This document shows, piece by piece, positions 1-5,110 of a stretch of 5,110 bases of DNA. The number at the start of each line of letters is the position of its first letter. Position 1 is the stretch's first letter. The notes beneath the pieces were generated by a model that searched no databases, had not been told where the DNA came from, and saw nothing but the letters and a program-made list of their open reading frames with translations. Source of the DNA: SIG452 sp045541975 (GTDB taxonomy: Bacteria; Bacillota; Clostridia; UMGS1840); contig JAZQKB010000019.1 in the NCBI GenBank assembly GCA_045541975.1, positions 1 to 5,110 on the forward strand, written 5' to 3'. Both the position numbers and the translations under genes were made by a program.

Positions 1-8
1 ACAAATAA

Positions 9-875
9 ATGGGCAAAAAAATCAGTAAAAAAGAGGGAAGAAAAATTAAAAGCAGAGCTCCTATGGACTCTGTGGCGCTATTTATTATGCCCGACCGAAA
101 TGCAGCGTCAAACAGTTATTCTTCCGCAGTTGAAATCACAAAAAGCGAGCAGTATATTCGCAAAAAAAGAGAAGAAGGTCTTGCCGGCTTTGGTATGATG
201 CATGTATTTATGGCGTCATATGTTCGGGTAATTTCTGAATTGCCCGGATTAAACCGTTTTATCCGCGGACAGCGTCTTTATGCAAGAAACGGCATTGAAA
301 TTTGTTTAACCATAAAAAAAGAAATGAGCCTGAATGCTCCCGAAACAGTGGTAAAACTATTCCTTACCCCCGAAGATACCGCAAACACTGTTTACGAAAA
401 ACTAAAAGTCCTACTGGAAGAAAATCGACAAGAGGGTGACCAAAATGACATGGATTTTGCTGCAAGATTGCTTGTGGGAATGCCAAGTGTAATTTTAAAA
501 TTTATTGTCTGGCTGTTAAAACTATTGGATTACTTCAAACTTCTCCCCCGCTTTCTTACCAAATTAAGTCCTTTTCACGGCTCCATTTTCATTACCAATC
601 TCGGCTCTTTAGGAATCGGACCTGTTCGCCATCACCTGTATGAATTTGGCAATATGCCTTTATTTCTTGCCATGGGAAAAAAATACAGTAAATGCGAATT
701 AAACCGTCACGGTGAAATGGAAAAACATCGCTACATTGATTTTGTGTTAACCCTGGATGAAAGAATTTGCGACGGACATTATTTTTCCAGAGCTTTCAAA
801 CGTTTCCAACGGTTACTGGAACATCCCGAAGAATTAGATGTAGCACCGCAAACCATCGTAGAAGACATCAAATAA
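9..875 (+). CDS. Stand-alone E2/CAT-fold acyltransferase-like protein
   Basis: A 288-residue protein that resembles the catalytic domain of 2-oxoacid dehydrogenase E2 subunits (CAT fold), without the lipoyl or subunit-binding domains of a true E2. Visible landmarks are a Lys/Arg-rich N-terminus (1-16), a core beginning near PMDSVALFIMPDRN (18-31), the helix containing GFGMMHVFMASYVR (60-73), PGLNRFIRGQ (79-88), the strand motif IFITNLGSLGIG (193-204) and a C-terminal DERICDG (250-256) followed by a helix. The E2 signature is DHRxxDG, so the usual catalytic His is Glu here. A hydrophobic stretch (about 152-186) replaces the short linker normally found before the TNLG strand and may contact the membrane. 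An in-frame TAA at 6-8 abuts the ATG, so no longer start exists; any SD lies outside the window. Upstream partners are unseen. The fold is fairly sure; activity and substrate are unknown, and a role in 2-oxoacid dehydrogenase is unlikely. Confidence 0.75.
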   Translation: MGKKISKKEGRKIKSRAPMDSVALFIMPDRNAASNSYSSAVEITKSEQYIRKKREEGLAGFGMMHVFMASYVRVISELPGLNRFIRGQRLYARNGIEICLTIKKEMSLNAPETVVKLFLTPEDTANTVYEKLKVLLEENRQEGDQNDMDFAARLLVGMPSVILKFIVWLLKLLDYFKLLPRFLTKLSPFHGSIFITNLGSLGIGPVRHHLYEFGNMPLFLAMGKKYSKCELNRHGEMEKHRYIDFVLTLDERICDGHYFSRAFKRFQRLLEHPEELDVAPQTIVEDIK

Positions 876-877
876 TC

Positions 878-915
878 AAAAATGCTATCAACACATATTG
901 GTTGATAGCATTTTT
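878..915. terminator. Bidirectional intrinsic terminator between convergent genes
   Basis: A perfect inverted repeat pairs AATGCTATCAAC (881-892) with GTTGATAGCATT (901-912) around an 8-base loop. A/T pairs extend the stem outward to 878 and 915. The plus strand ends in a run of six T (911-916), and the minus strand reads TTTTT across 882-878, so the hairpin can stop transcription from either side. It begins 3 bases after the stop of the E2-like gene and 14 bases beyond the stop of the EamA gene. The structure is seen directly; two-way function is inferred. Confidence 0.85.
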
Positions 916-929
916 TATGCCAAAATAAA

Positions 930-1907
930 TCATTTTAATATCGTGGGATTTTTGGCAGGGCGGTTTAAAATATAAATACCGATACTTACCAAAAGCAAAG
1001 CAGAATACAATCTAAACTGCGGTACACCGCTTTGTTCCGATAAAATCCACTGAGATAACAACACTCCAAAAACAGGAATCATAAAACCATACACAGCAAC
1101 TTTAGAAAGTGGATTATGCTTTAGTAAAACGCCCCATAAGGAGTATGCTAATGCGGAAATCAATGCCAGATACAGTAGAATACTCCAGGATACAATTCCT
1201 TCAACCGCAACGTTTCCACCAAACACCAAACCAATAACAACCATCAATAATCCACCAATTAAAAACTGATAACCGCTGATAATAGAAGGTTCTTCCGCAT
1301 CAGAATAACGTTTCATTAAAGAGGCAGACATCCCGTAAGACACTGTAGAAAGAAAAACAAATCCGTCGCCCAAAAAGTTCATGTTCCAGTCTAGTCCGTC
1401 AAAATGAACGAAAAAGATTCCCAGAAAGCCGATGATACATGCCACGACTTTTTTTAGAGTCAATTTTTCTGAACGAAATACTAGCGTTGCTACTAAAATC
1501 GCAGAAAAACTTCCACAACCTGTGGTTAGTGTTGCTTTTACCGCAGTGGTGTTAGCTACACCAATATAGAAAAAAACATACTGAATTACTGTTTGAAACA
1601 ATGCAACCCAGGTAATTTTCGCCAGATTCCTTGGATTCGGATAAGTGATTCTCCGGTGAATCATACTATCATAGCAAATCACCATTACTCCGGCTAAAAA
1701 GAAGCGGATTCCCGCAAACAACATTGTGGATGCTGTTGTACGATCCGGTAACATCAACTGCGAACCAATTTTAATAATCGGAGTCGCACTTCCCCACAAT
1801 GCACAACAAAAGCAGGCAATAACAGCAACATAAAACGGATTTGTTAACAATTTATTTTTCATTCTCATGTTATCATTCTCGCTTGATTCCATAAGATGCT
1901 GATGCAT
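930..1907 (-). CDS. EamA/DMT-superfamily membrane transporter
   Basis: An inner-membrane transporter of the drug/metabolite transporter superfamily. The 325 residues contain about ten hydrophobic helices, roughly at 25-45, 62-80, 98-116, 125-144, 152-169, 181-198, 209-229, 238-260, 269-289 and 298-315. They form two five-helix EamA repeats. Family-like features are the first helix with ALWGSATPIIK (36-46), the helix 3/4 region with a small-residue-rich TTAVKATLTTG (120-130), and the second-half YSLWGVLLKHNPLSKVAVYG (255-274). The length is typical. Substrate cannot be deduced; relatives export or import amino acids, nucleosides or other small metabolites. The gene lies 47 bases behind the alpha-galactosidase on the same strand with no hairpin between, so co-transcription is likely. 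The start is uncertain: the ATG at 1907 has a poor SD, and the ATGs at 1868 and 1862 (residues 14 and 16) would give a shorter, more usual N-tail before helix 1. Confidence 0.85.
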   Translation of the reverse strand: MHQHLMESSENDNMRMKNKLLTNPFYVAVIACFCCALWGSATPIIKIGSQLMLPDRTTASTMLFAGIRFFLAGVMVICYDSMIHRRITYPNPRNLAKITWVALFQTVIQYVFFYIGVANTTAVKATLTTGCGSFSAILVATLVFRSEKLTLKKVVACIIGFLGIFFVHFDGLDWNMNFLGDGFVFLSTVSYGMSASLMKRYSDAEEPSIISGYQFLIGGLLMVVIGLVFGGNVAVEGIVSWSILLYLALISALAYSLWGVLLKHNPLSKVAVYGFMIPVFGVLLSQWILSEQSGVPQFRLYSALLLVSIGIYILNRPAKNPTILK

Positions 1908-1913
1908 CCGGAA

Positions 1914-1936
1914 TCAATCTCTCATTCTTACCTTTT
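1914..1936 (-). other. SD-like site and three-codon ORF ahead of the EamA gene
   Basis: Read on the minus strand, AAAAGG (1936-1931) is followed after five bases by ATG AGA GAT TGA (1925-1914). This is a three-codon ORF in the same frame as the transporter, whose first possible ATG comes two codons later at 1907. The AAAAGG is the best SD-like sequence in the gap between the two genes, better than anything just before the 1907 ATG. It may be a tiny leader ORF feeding re-initiation, a remnant of a start lost to a nonsense change, or chance. Confidence 0.3.
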
Positions 1937-1954
1937 AGCAGATACTGTACCAAT

Positions 1955-4132
1955 TTATAATTTTTCAAAAATAAGCATTTTACTGGTAAAATCGCCCTGA
2001 CAACGAAATTGAATACCGATTTGCTCCAACACATCGCCACCATATGTTTTATCGGTGTGAATTTCGCGGTATTGAGATGCAGAATCCAATCCCATTAATT
2101 TCAAACGGTCAGGATATGTATTTGCTTTTTTCAAAATAGTTGCATAAATCACAATCACATGTTTTTGATCTTCGCTGACAAATTCAACTACAAAATGATT
2201 GCTATTAAAGGGAGATTCCAAACGGTACATCGTGCCGTTATGAATCACTTCTCCCCATTTTTTGTATGTAACAATTTGTTCACGGACAATTTCTTTTTCT
2301 TCCTCGGTTAAAAGAGCAAGATCCAGTTCATAGCCGAAGCGTCCCATCATGGCAATATTCCCACGGGTTTCAATAGGAGTAACACGCTGTACTTGATGAT
2401 TGGGCACTGCAGAAACATGAGCTCCCATCACACCGGAGGGATAAAGATAGGAAGTGCCGTACTGAATGTGCATCCGTTCTACAGCATCACTGTCATCACT
2501 GGTCCAGATTTGCGGAAAATAATGCAGCATCCCCAAATCAAAGCGTCCGCCACCACCTGCACAGCCTTCAAACAACACATCCGGGAATTTTTGAATTAAC
2601 ACTTCCAATACACGATATAAGCCAAGCATATATCTATGTGCAAATTCCTGCTGTTGCTGCGGTGGTAATAAGAAAGATCCGGGTTCCGAAATATTTCTGT
2701 TCATATCCCATTTGATATAGGAAACGGGATTTTCACTTAAGATGGAAGAAACAGTTTCGATGATAAAATTCTGCACATCAGGACGGCTCACATCCAGTAC
2801 ATACTGAAATCTGCCAAGGCTGGATTTTCTTCCTTTAATGCCCACAATCCAATCAGGATGAGCGTGATACAAATCGCTGTCGGGAGAAACCATTTCAGGT
2901 TCTATCCAAATACCAAATAGCATCCCTAAATCATTAATTTTCTTCGCTAAAGAACCAATACCGTTGGGAAGCTTTTCCAGATTGGGATACCAGTCACCCA
3001 AGGAACAGTTGTCGTCGTTTCGTTTACCGAACCAACCGTCATCCAAAACCATTAATTCAACGCCAAGGTCTTTTGCAGTGGTTGCGATATCCACAATTTT
3101 ATCTTCGTTAAAATTAAAGTATGTAGCTTCCCAGTTATTGATTAAAACAGGTCTTGCAGTATCACGAAATTTACCACGACAGATGCGTTTTTTCACAAAT
3201 GAATGAAAATTCTGGGACATTTTATTGAATCCTTTGTCAGAATATGTCATCACAACTTCCGGTGCCTGGAAGGTTTCACCGGGATTCAAACTCCAGCAAA
3301 AATCAAAGTCGTTGATTCCCACATAAATACGCATCAGCTCTTCTGCATTCATTTCCATTCCTGCAGTAAAATTTCCACTGTAAACCAATCCAAAGCCGTA
3401 TGCTTCACCTGAAAATTCCGTTGTTTCTTTTTTTGCAAGGCATAGAAAAGGATTATGGAAATGACTGCTTGCTCCCCGTCTGGAACCGATAGACATACTG
3501 CCGTGCATGGTATCACGGCGTTCCACATGGCGTTCTCTTGCCCAGTTTCCTTCCAAATGAATGATATCGTATGAATCTCCGCCTAAGAAATCCATACTCA
3601 TACTCATCACCCGGAGAAGTTCTGCTTTATTGCTACCAACATTAGTCACTTTCACACTTCTGGTGATAATATCACGGTCATTATATACCGTATAGCTGAG
3701 AGTTATTTTTAAACCGGCAAACTTGTCTTCAAAATCTACCAACAAAGTATCTGCTTCCCATTCATTTTCCACATAGGAAGAAGGCAATCCTTCTAATTTC
3801 GGTTTTCCTGCCACTACAGAATATCCTGTGTAGGTAAAACAGGATAGCGTACTTCCGTCAGCATGTCTTGCATGAAAGGATGGCTGACGCAAATCCGTAC
3901 CTCCAAAATAAGAATATTCCATTGGCGTATCGGTAAATGACACCAAATCCTGGAACGGAGAAAAAGAATATAAGTCTTCAATAAAAACATCTGAAAAAGA
4001 AAAATCACTGCTGATTTTTTTCCCGTAGTAAATGTGTACCGGAACATCCTTTTTATGGATACCGAAAATATAAGTTGTGTTGGGCGTATCCAAATGAAAA
4101 ACCCTGTTTTCTTCATCAAAGCGGATTGCCAT
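1955..4132 (-). CDS. Alpha-galactosidase, glycoside hydrolase family 36
   Basis: A retaining alpha-galactosidase that hydrolyses terminal alpha-1,6-galactose from melibiose, raffinose or stachyose-type sugars. No signal peptide is present, so it should act in the cytoplasm. It has 725 residues from the start chosen here, the usual size for the large bacterial GH36 group. The order is an N-terminal beta-sandwich (about 1-315), a TIM barrel (about 325-645) and a C-terminal beta domain. Barrel motifs are LDDGWFG (363-369), WIEPEM (409-414), YIKWDMNR with the nucleophile Asp476, EGCAGGGGRFD (522-532), and WTSDDSDAVERMH (543-555) carrying the acid/base Asp. RGASSHFHNPF (219-229) is another family hallmark. 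An in-frame ATG exists at 4177, but it lies upstream of the predicted transcription start. The ATG at 4132 has a GGAG eight bases before it, and its product starts MAIRF, as GH36 proteins commonly do. It is first in a likely operon with the EamA gene. Melibiose versus raffinose preference cannot be told. Confidence 0.95.
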   Translation of the reverse strand: MAIRFDEENRVFHLDTPNTTYIFGIHKKDVPVHIYYGKKISSDFSFSDVFIEDLYSFSPFQDLVSFTDTPMEYSYFGGTDLRQPSFHARHADGSTLSCFTYTGYSVVAGKPKLEGLPSSYVENEWEADTLLVDFEDKFAGLKITLSYTVYNDRDIITRSVKVTNVGSNKAELLRVMSMSMDFLGGDSYDIIHLEGNWARERHVERRDTMHGSMSIGSRRGASSHFHNPFLCLAKKETTEFSGEAYGFGLVYSGNFTAGMEMNAEELMRIYVGINDFDFCWSLNPGETFQAPEVVMTYSDKGFNKMSQNFHSFVKKRICRGKFRDTARPVLINNWEATYFNFNEDKIVDIATTAKDLGVELMVLDDGWFGKRNDDNCSLGDWYPNLEKLPNGIGSLAKKINDLGMLFGIWIEPEMVSPDSDLYHAHPDWIVGIKGRKSSLGRFQYVLDVSRPDVQNFIIETVSSILSENPVSYIKWDMNRNISEPGSFLLPPQQQQEFAHRYMLGLYRVLEVLIQKFPDVLFEGCAGGGGRFDLGMLHYFPQIWTSDDSDAVERMHIQYGTSYLYPSGVMGAHVSAVPNHQVQRVTPIETRGNIAMMGRFGYELDLALLTEEEKEIVREQIVTYKKWGEVIHNGTMYRLESPFNSNHFVVEFVSEDQKHVIVIYATILKKANTYPDRLKLMGLDSASQYREIHTDKTYGGDVLEQIGIQFRCQGDFTSKMLIFEKL

Positions 4133-4140
4133 AATTGTTT

Positions 4141-4144
4141 CTCC
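4141..4144 (-). promoter_or_regulatory. Ribosome binding site of the alpha-galactosidase
   Basis: The minus strand reads GGAG (4144-4141) followed by eight bases (AAACAATT) and the ATG at 4132. This is a good Shine-Dalgarno core at ordinary spacing. It decides the start at 4132 over the in-frame ATG at 4177, which has no comparable site. Confidence 0.8.
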
Positions 4145-4179
4145 AATCTTTAAAATATCATGACAATATAATTTCATTC

Positions 4180-4208
4180 ATTATACCATAAAATTACAAA
4201 CTTGACAA
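4180..4208 (-). promoter_or_regulatory. Sigma-A-type promoter for the alpha-galactosidase/EamA operon
   Basis: On the minus strand, TTGTCA (4208-4203) and a perfect TATAAT (4185-4180) are separated by 17 bases. The -10 is preceded by TGG (4188-4186), making an extended -10 element. Transcription should begin near 4173-4174 and give a leader of about 40 bases before the ATG at 4132. Five of six bases match the -35 consensus TTGACA. A strong match like this suggests control by a repressor rather than dependence on an activator, which is inference. Confidence 0.85.
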
Positions 4209-4210
4209 GT
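4200..4210. promoter_or_regulatory. Short palindrome overlapping the -35, possible operator
   Basis: ACTTGACAAGT is a perfect inverted repeat of five bases each side of a central A, and it covers the whole -35 hexamer of the alpha-galactosidase promoter. A repressor bound here would block RNA polymerase. Part of the symmetry comes from the -35 sequence itself (TTGTCA), so chance is a real alternative. No regulator gene is in the window. Confidence 0.3.
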
Positions 4211-4223
4211 ATCTTTCTAAAAT

Positions 4224-4257
4224 AAAAAGGTGTTTCCAAAATTGGAAACACCTTTTT
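4224..4257 (-). terminator. Intrinsic terminator of the GAPDH gene
   Basis: An inverted repeat pairs AAAAAGGTGTTTCCAA (4224-4239) with TTGGAAACACCTTTTT (4242-4257). The stable part is GGTGTTTCC/GGAAACACC around an AAAATT loop. Read on the minus strand it ends in TTTTTATTTT, and it begins 18 bases beyond the GAPDH stop codon at 4276. It also insulates the alpha-galactosidase promoter just downstream. The symmetric A- and T-tracts could allow termination from the plus strand too, but no plus-strand gene points into it. Confidence 0.9.
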
Positions 4258-4275
4258 AAGGCAAAAAAGTTTTAA

Positions 4276-5110
4276 TTATTTGTTGTCTACGCCGTATGCA
4301 TATGCAATCAGGTCAACAACTTTGTTGGAGTAACCCCATTCGTTATCATACCAGGATACTAATTTTACGAAAGTATCGGTTAAAGCAATACCAGCATCAA
4401 TATCGAAGATAGAGGTTCTGGGATCGTGGATCATATCGGAAGAAACAACTGCTTCATCGGTGTAACCCAGGATACCTTTCATTTCGCCATCAGCAGCTTC
4501 TTTTACAGCAGCTACGATTTCATCGTAGGTTGCAGGTTTTGCTAAGGTACAGGTTAAGTCAACAACAGATACATCTAAAGTGGGTACACGGAAAGCCATA
4601 CCGGTTAATTTACCGTTTAATTCGGGAATAACTTTACCTACAGCTTTAGCAGCACCGGTAGAAGAAGGAATGATGTTACCTGCAGCTGCTCTACCGCCTC
4701 TCCAGTCTTTCTTGGAAGGACCGTCAACGGTTTTCTGAGTAGCGGTGGTAGAATGAACGGTGGTCATTAAACCTTCAACCAGACCGAATTTGTCGTTAAT
4801 AACTTTAGCTAAAGGAGCTAAACAGTTCGTGGTGCAAGAAGCGTTAGAAATGATTTTCATGGAGCTGTCATAAGAAGTGTTGTTAACGCCCATTACAAAC
4901 ATAGGAGCATCTTTGGAAGGAGCAGTGATAACAACCTTTTTAGCACCAGCTTTGATGTGAGCTTCTGCTTTGTCTAAAGTGGTGAATACGCCGGTAGCTT
5001 CTGCAACGAAGTCTACTTTGGAAGCGCCCCACGGAATTTCTTCGGGGTTCATGGAAGCGTAAACGTCGATTTCTTTACCGTTTACAACTAATTTGTCGCC
5101 TTTGATTTCG
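4276..5110 (-). CDS. gap: Glyceraldehyde-3-phosphate dehydrogenase, 5' part outside window
   Basis: A glycolytic enzyme that oxidises glyceraldehyde-3-phosphate with phosphate to 1,3-bisphosphoglycerate, reducing NAD; it is cytosolic and normally tetrameric. The reading frame stays open from the stop at 4276 to the right edge, giving about 277 residues, so roughly 60 N-terminal residues are missing. The ATG at 5052 is an internal Met, because the upstream codons read the GAPDH-like LVVNGKEIDVYAS. The catalytic Cys is in SNASCTTNCLAP (codon at 4836-4834), and the catalytic His is in MTTVHSTTATQ. The anion-site segment DWRGGRAAAGNIIPSSTGAAKAVGKV and the C-terminal SWYDNEWGYSNKVVDL are also intact. 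The TATQKTVDGPS and GKLTGMAFRVPT stretches resemble E. coli GapA-type enzymes. The residue that sets NAD versus NADP choice lies outside the window. Frequent ATC, AAC, GAC and GGT codons fit high expression. Its promoter is not visible, and it ends at its own terminator. Confidence 0.97.
   Translation of the reverse strand, partial: EIKGDKLVVNGKEIDVYASMNPEEIPWGASKVDFVAEATGVFTTLDKAEAHIKAGAKKVVITAPSKDAPMFVMGVNNTSYDSSMKIISNASCTTNCLAPLAKVINDKFGLVEGLMTTVHSTTATQKTVDGPSKKDWRGGRAAAGNIIPSSTGAAKAVGKVIPELNGKLTGMAFRVPTLDVSVVDLTCTLAKPATYDEIVAAVKEAADGEMKGILGYTDEAVVSSDMIHDPRTSIFDIDAGIALTDTFVKLVSWYDNEWGYSNKVVDLIAYAYGVDNK

Noticed and set aside
2393..2599. Open frame on the plus strand inside the alpha-galactosidase
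   Set aside because: It lies opposite conserved GH36 barrel motifs, its product resembles nothing I recognise, and the GH36 frame explains the sequence.
2650..2672. Trinucleotide-like run (CTGCTGTTGCTGCGG) as a repeat
   Set aside because: It encodes four Gln residues after the PP in a loop of the GH36 barrel and is too short to be a meaningful repeat.
2964..3412. Two plus-strand open frames (2964-3206 and 3203-3412) that overlap by four bases like coupled genes
   Set aside because: Both are antisense to the GH36 catalytic region; the overlap is coincidental and the products show no domain-like features.
4096..4111. Inverted repeat GAAAAAC/GTTTTC near the start of the alpha-galactosidase, considered as a catabolite-repression site or hairpin
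   Set aside because: Only five clean base pairs, A/T-rich, and no match to the CcpA site pattern; it falls within codons for an ordinary Asn-Arg-Val-Phe stretch.
3814..4146. Minus-strand open frame overlapping the alpha-galactosidase start in another frame
   Set aside because: It is an out-of-frame shadow of the GH36 N-terminal domain; its composition is unlike a real protein, and the GGAG at 4141-4144 serves the ATG at 4132 instead.
5050..5052. ATG at 5052 as the start of GAPDH
   Set aside because: The frame continues open to the window edge with recognisable GAPDH residues before this Met, so it is internal.

Overview
The window looks like chromosome of a low-GC, Gram-positive anaerobe of the Clostridia type. 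The reasons are AT-rich DNA, the standard bacterial code (genes end at TAA or TGA with no in-frame recoding), a consensus sigma-A-type promoter, Shine-Dalgarno (SD) starts, and proteins of the kind common in gut Firmicutes. No phage, insertion sequence, CRISPR or RNA gene is visible. The placement is inferred from sequence character, not from a database search.

Layout, left to right. (1) Positions 9-875 on the plus strand encode a stand-alone protein with the fold of the 2-oxoacid dehydrogenase E2 / chloramphenicol acetyltransferase (CAT) catalytic domain. It has no lipoyl domain, carries a hydrophobic insert, and has Glu where the family's catalytic His normally sits. (2) A hairpin at 878-915 with T-runs in both directions lies between converging genes. 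(3) On the minus strand, reading right to left, an operon-like pair starts from a strong promoter at 4180-4208. It runs through a GH36 alpha-galactosidase (4132 to 1955) and, after 47 bases, a ten-helix EamA/DMT transporter (1907 to 930). (4) A terminator at 4224-4257 separates this pair from glyceraldehyde-3-phosphate dehydrogenase (minus strand, stop at 4276), whose N-terminal part runs off the right edge.

How the genes work together. The alpha-galactosidase has no signal peptide, so it should release galactose from melibiose- or raffinose-type sugars inside the cell. The galactose would reach glycolysis, where GAPDH acts, but GAPDH is a separate transcription unit and the adjacency is probably incidental. 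The EamA protein is probably co-transcribed with the alpha-galactosidase; its substrate cannot be read from sequence. No sugar-specific importer or regulator lies in the window.

There is no gene-free stretch longer than 300 bases. The longest is 4133-4275, which holds the promoter, 5' leader and terminator described below. I found no convincing novel multi-gene system. The most interesting items are the E2-like protein with an altered active-site motif, the promoter geometry that fixes the alpha-galactosidase start, and a three-codon ORF with the best SD-like site ahead of the transporter.
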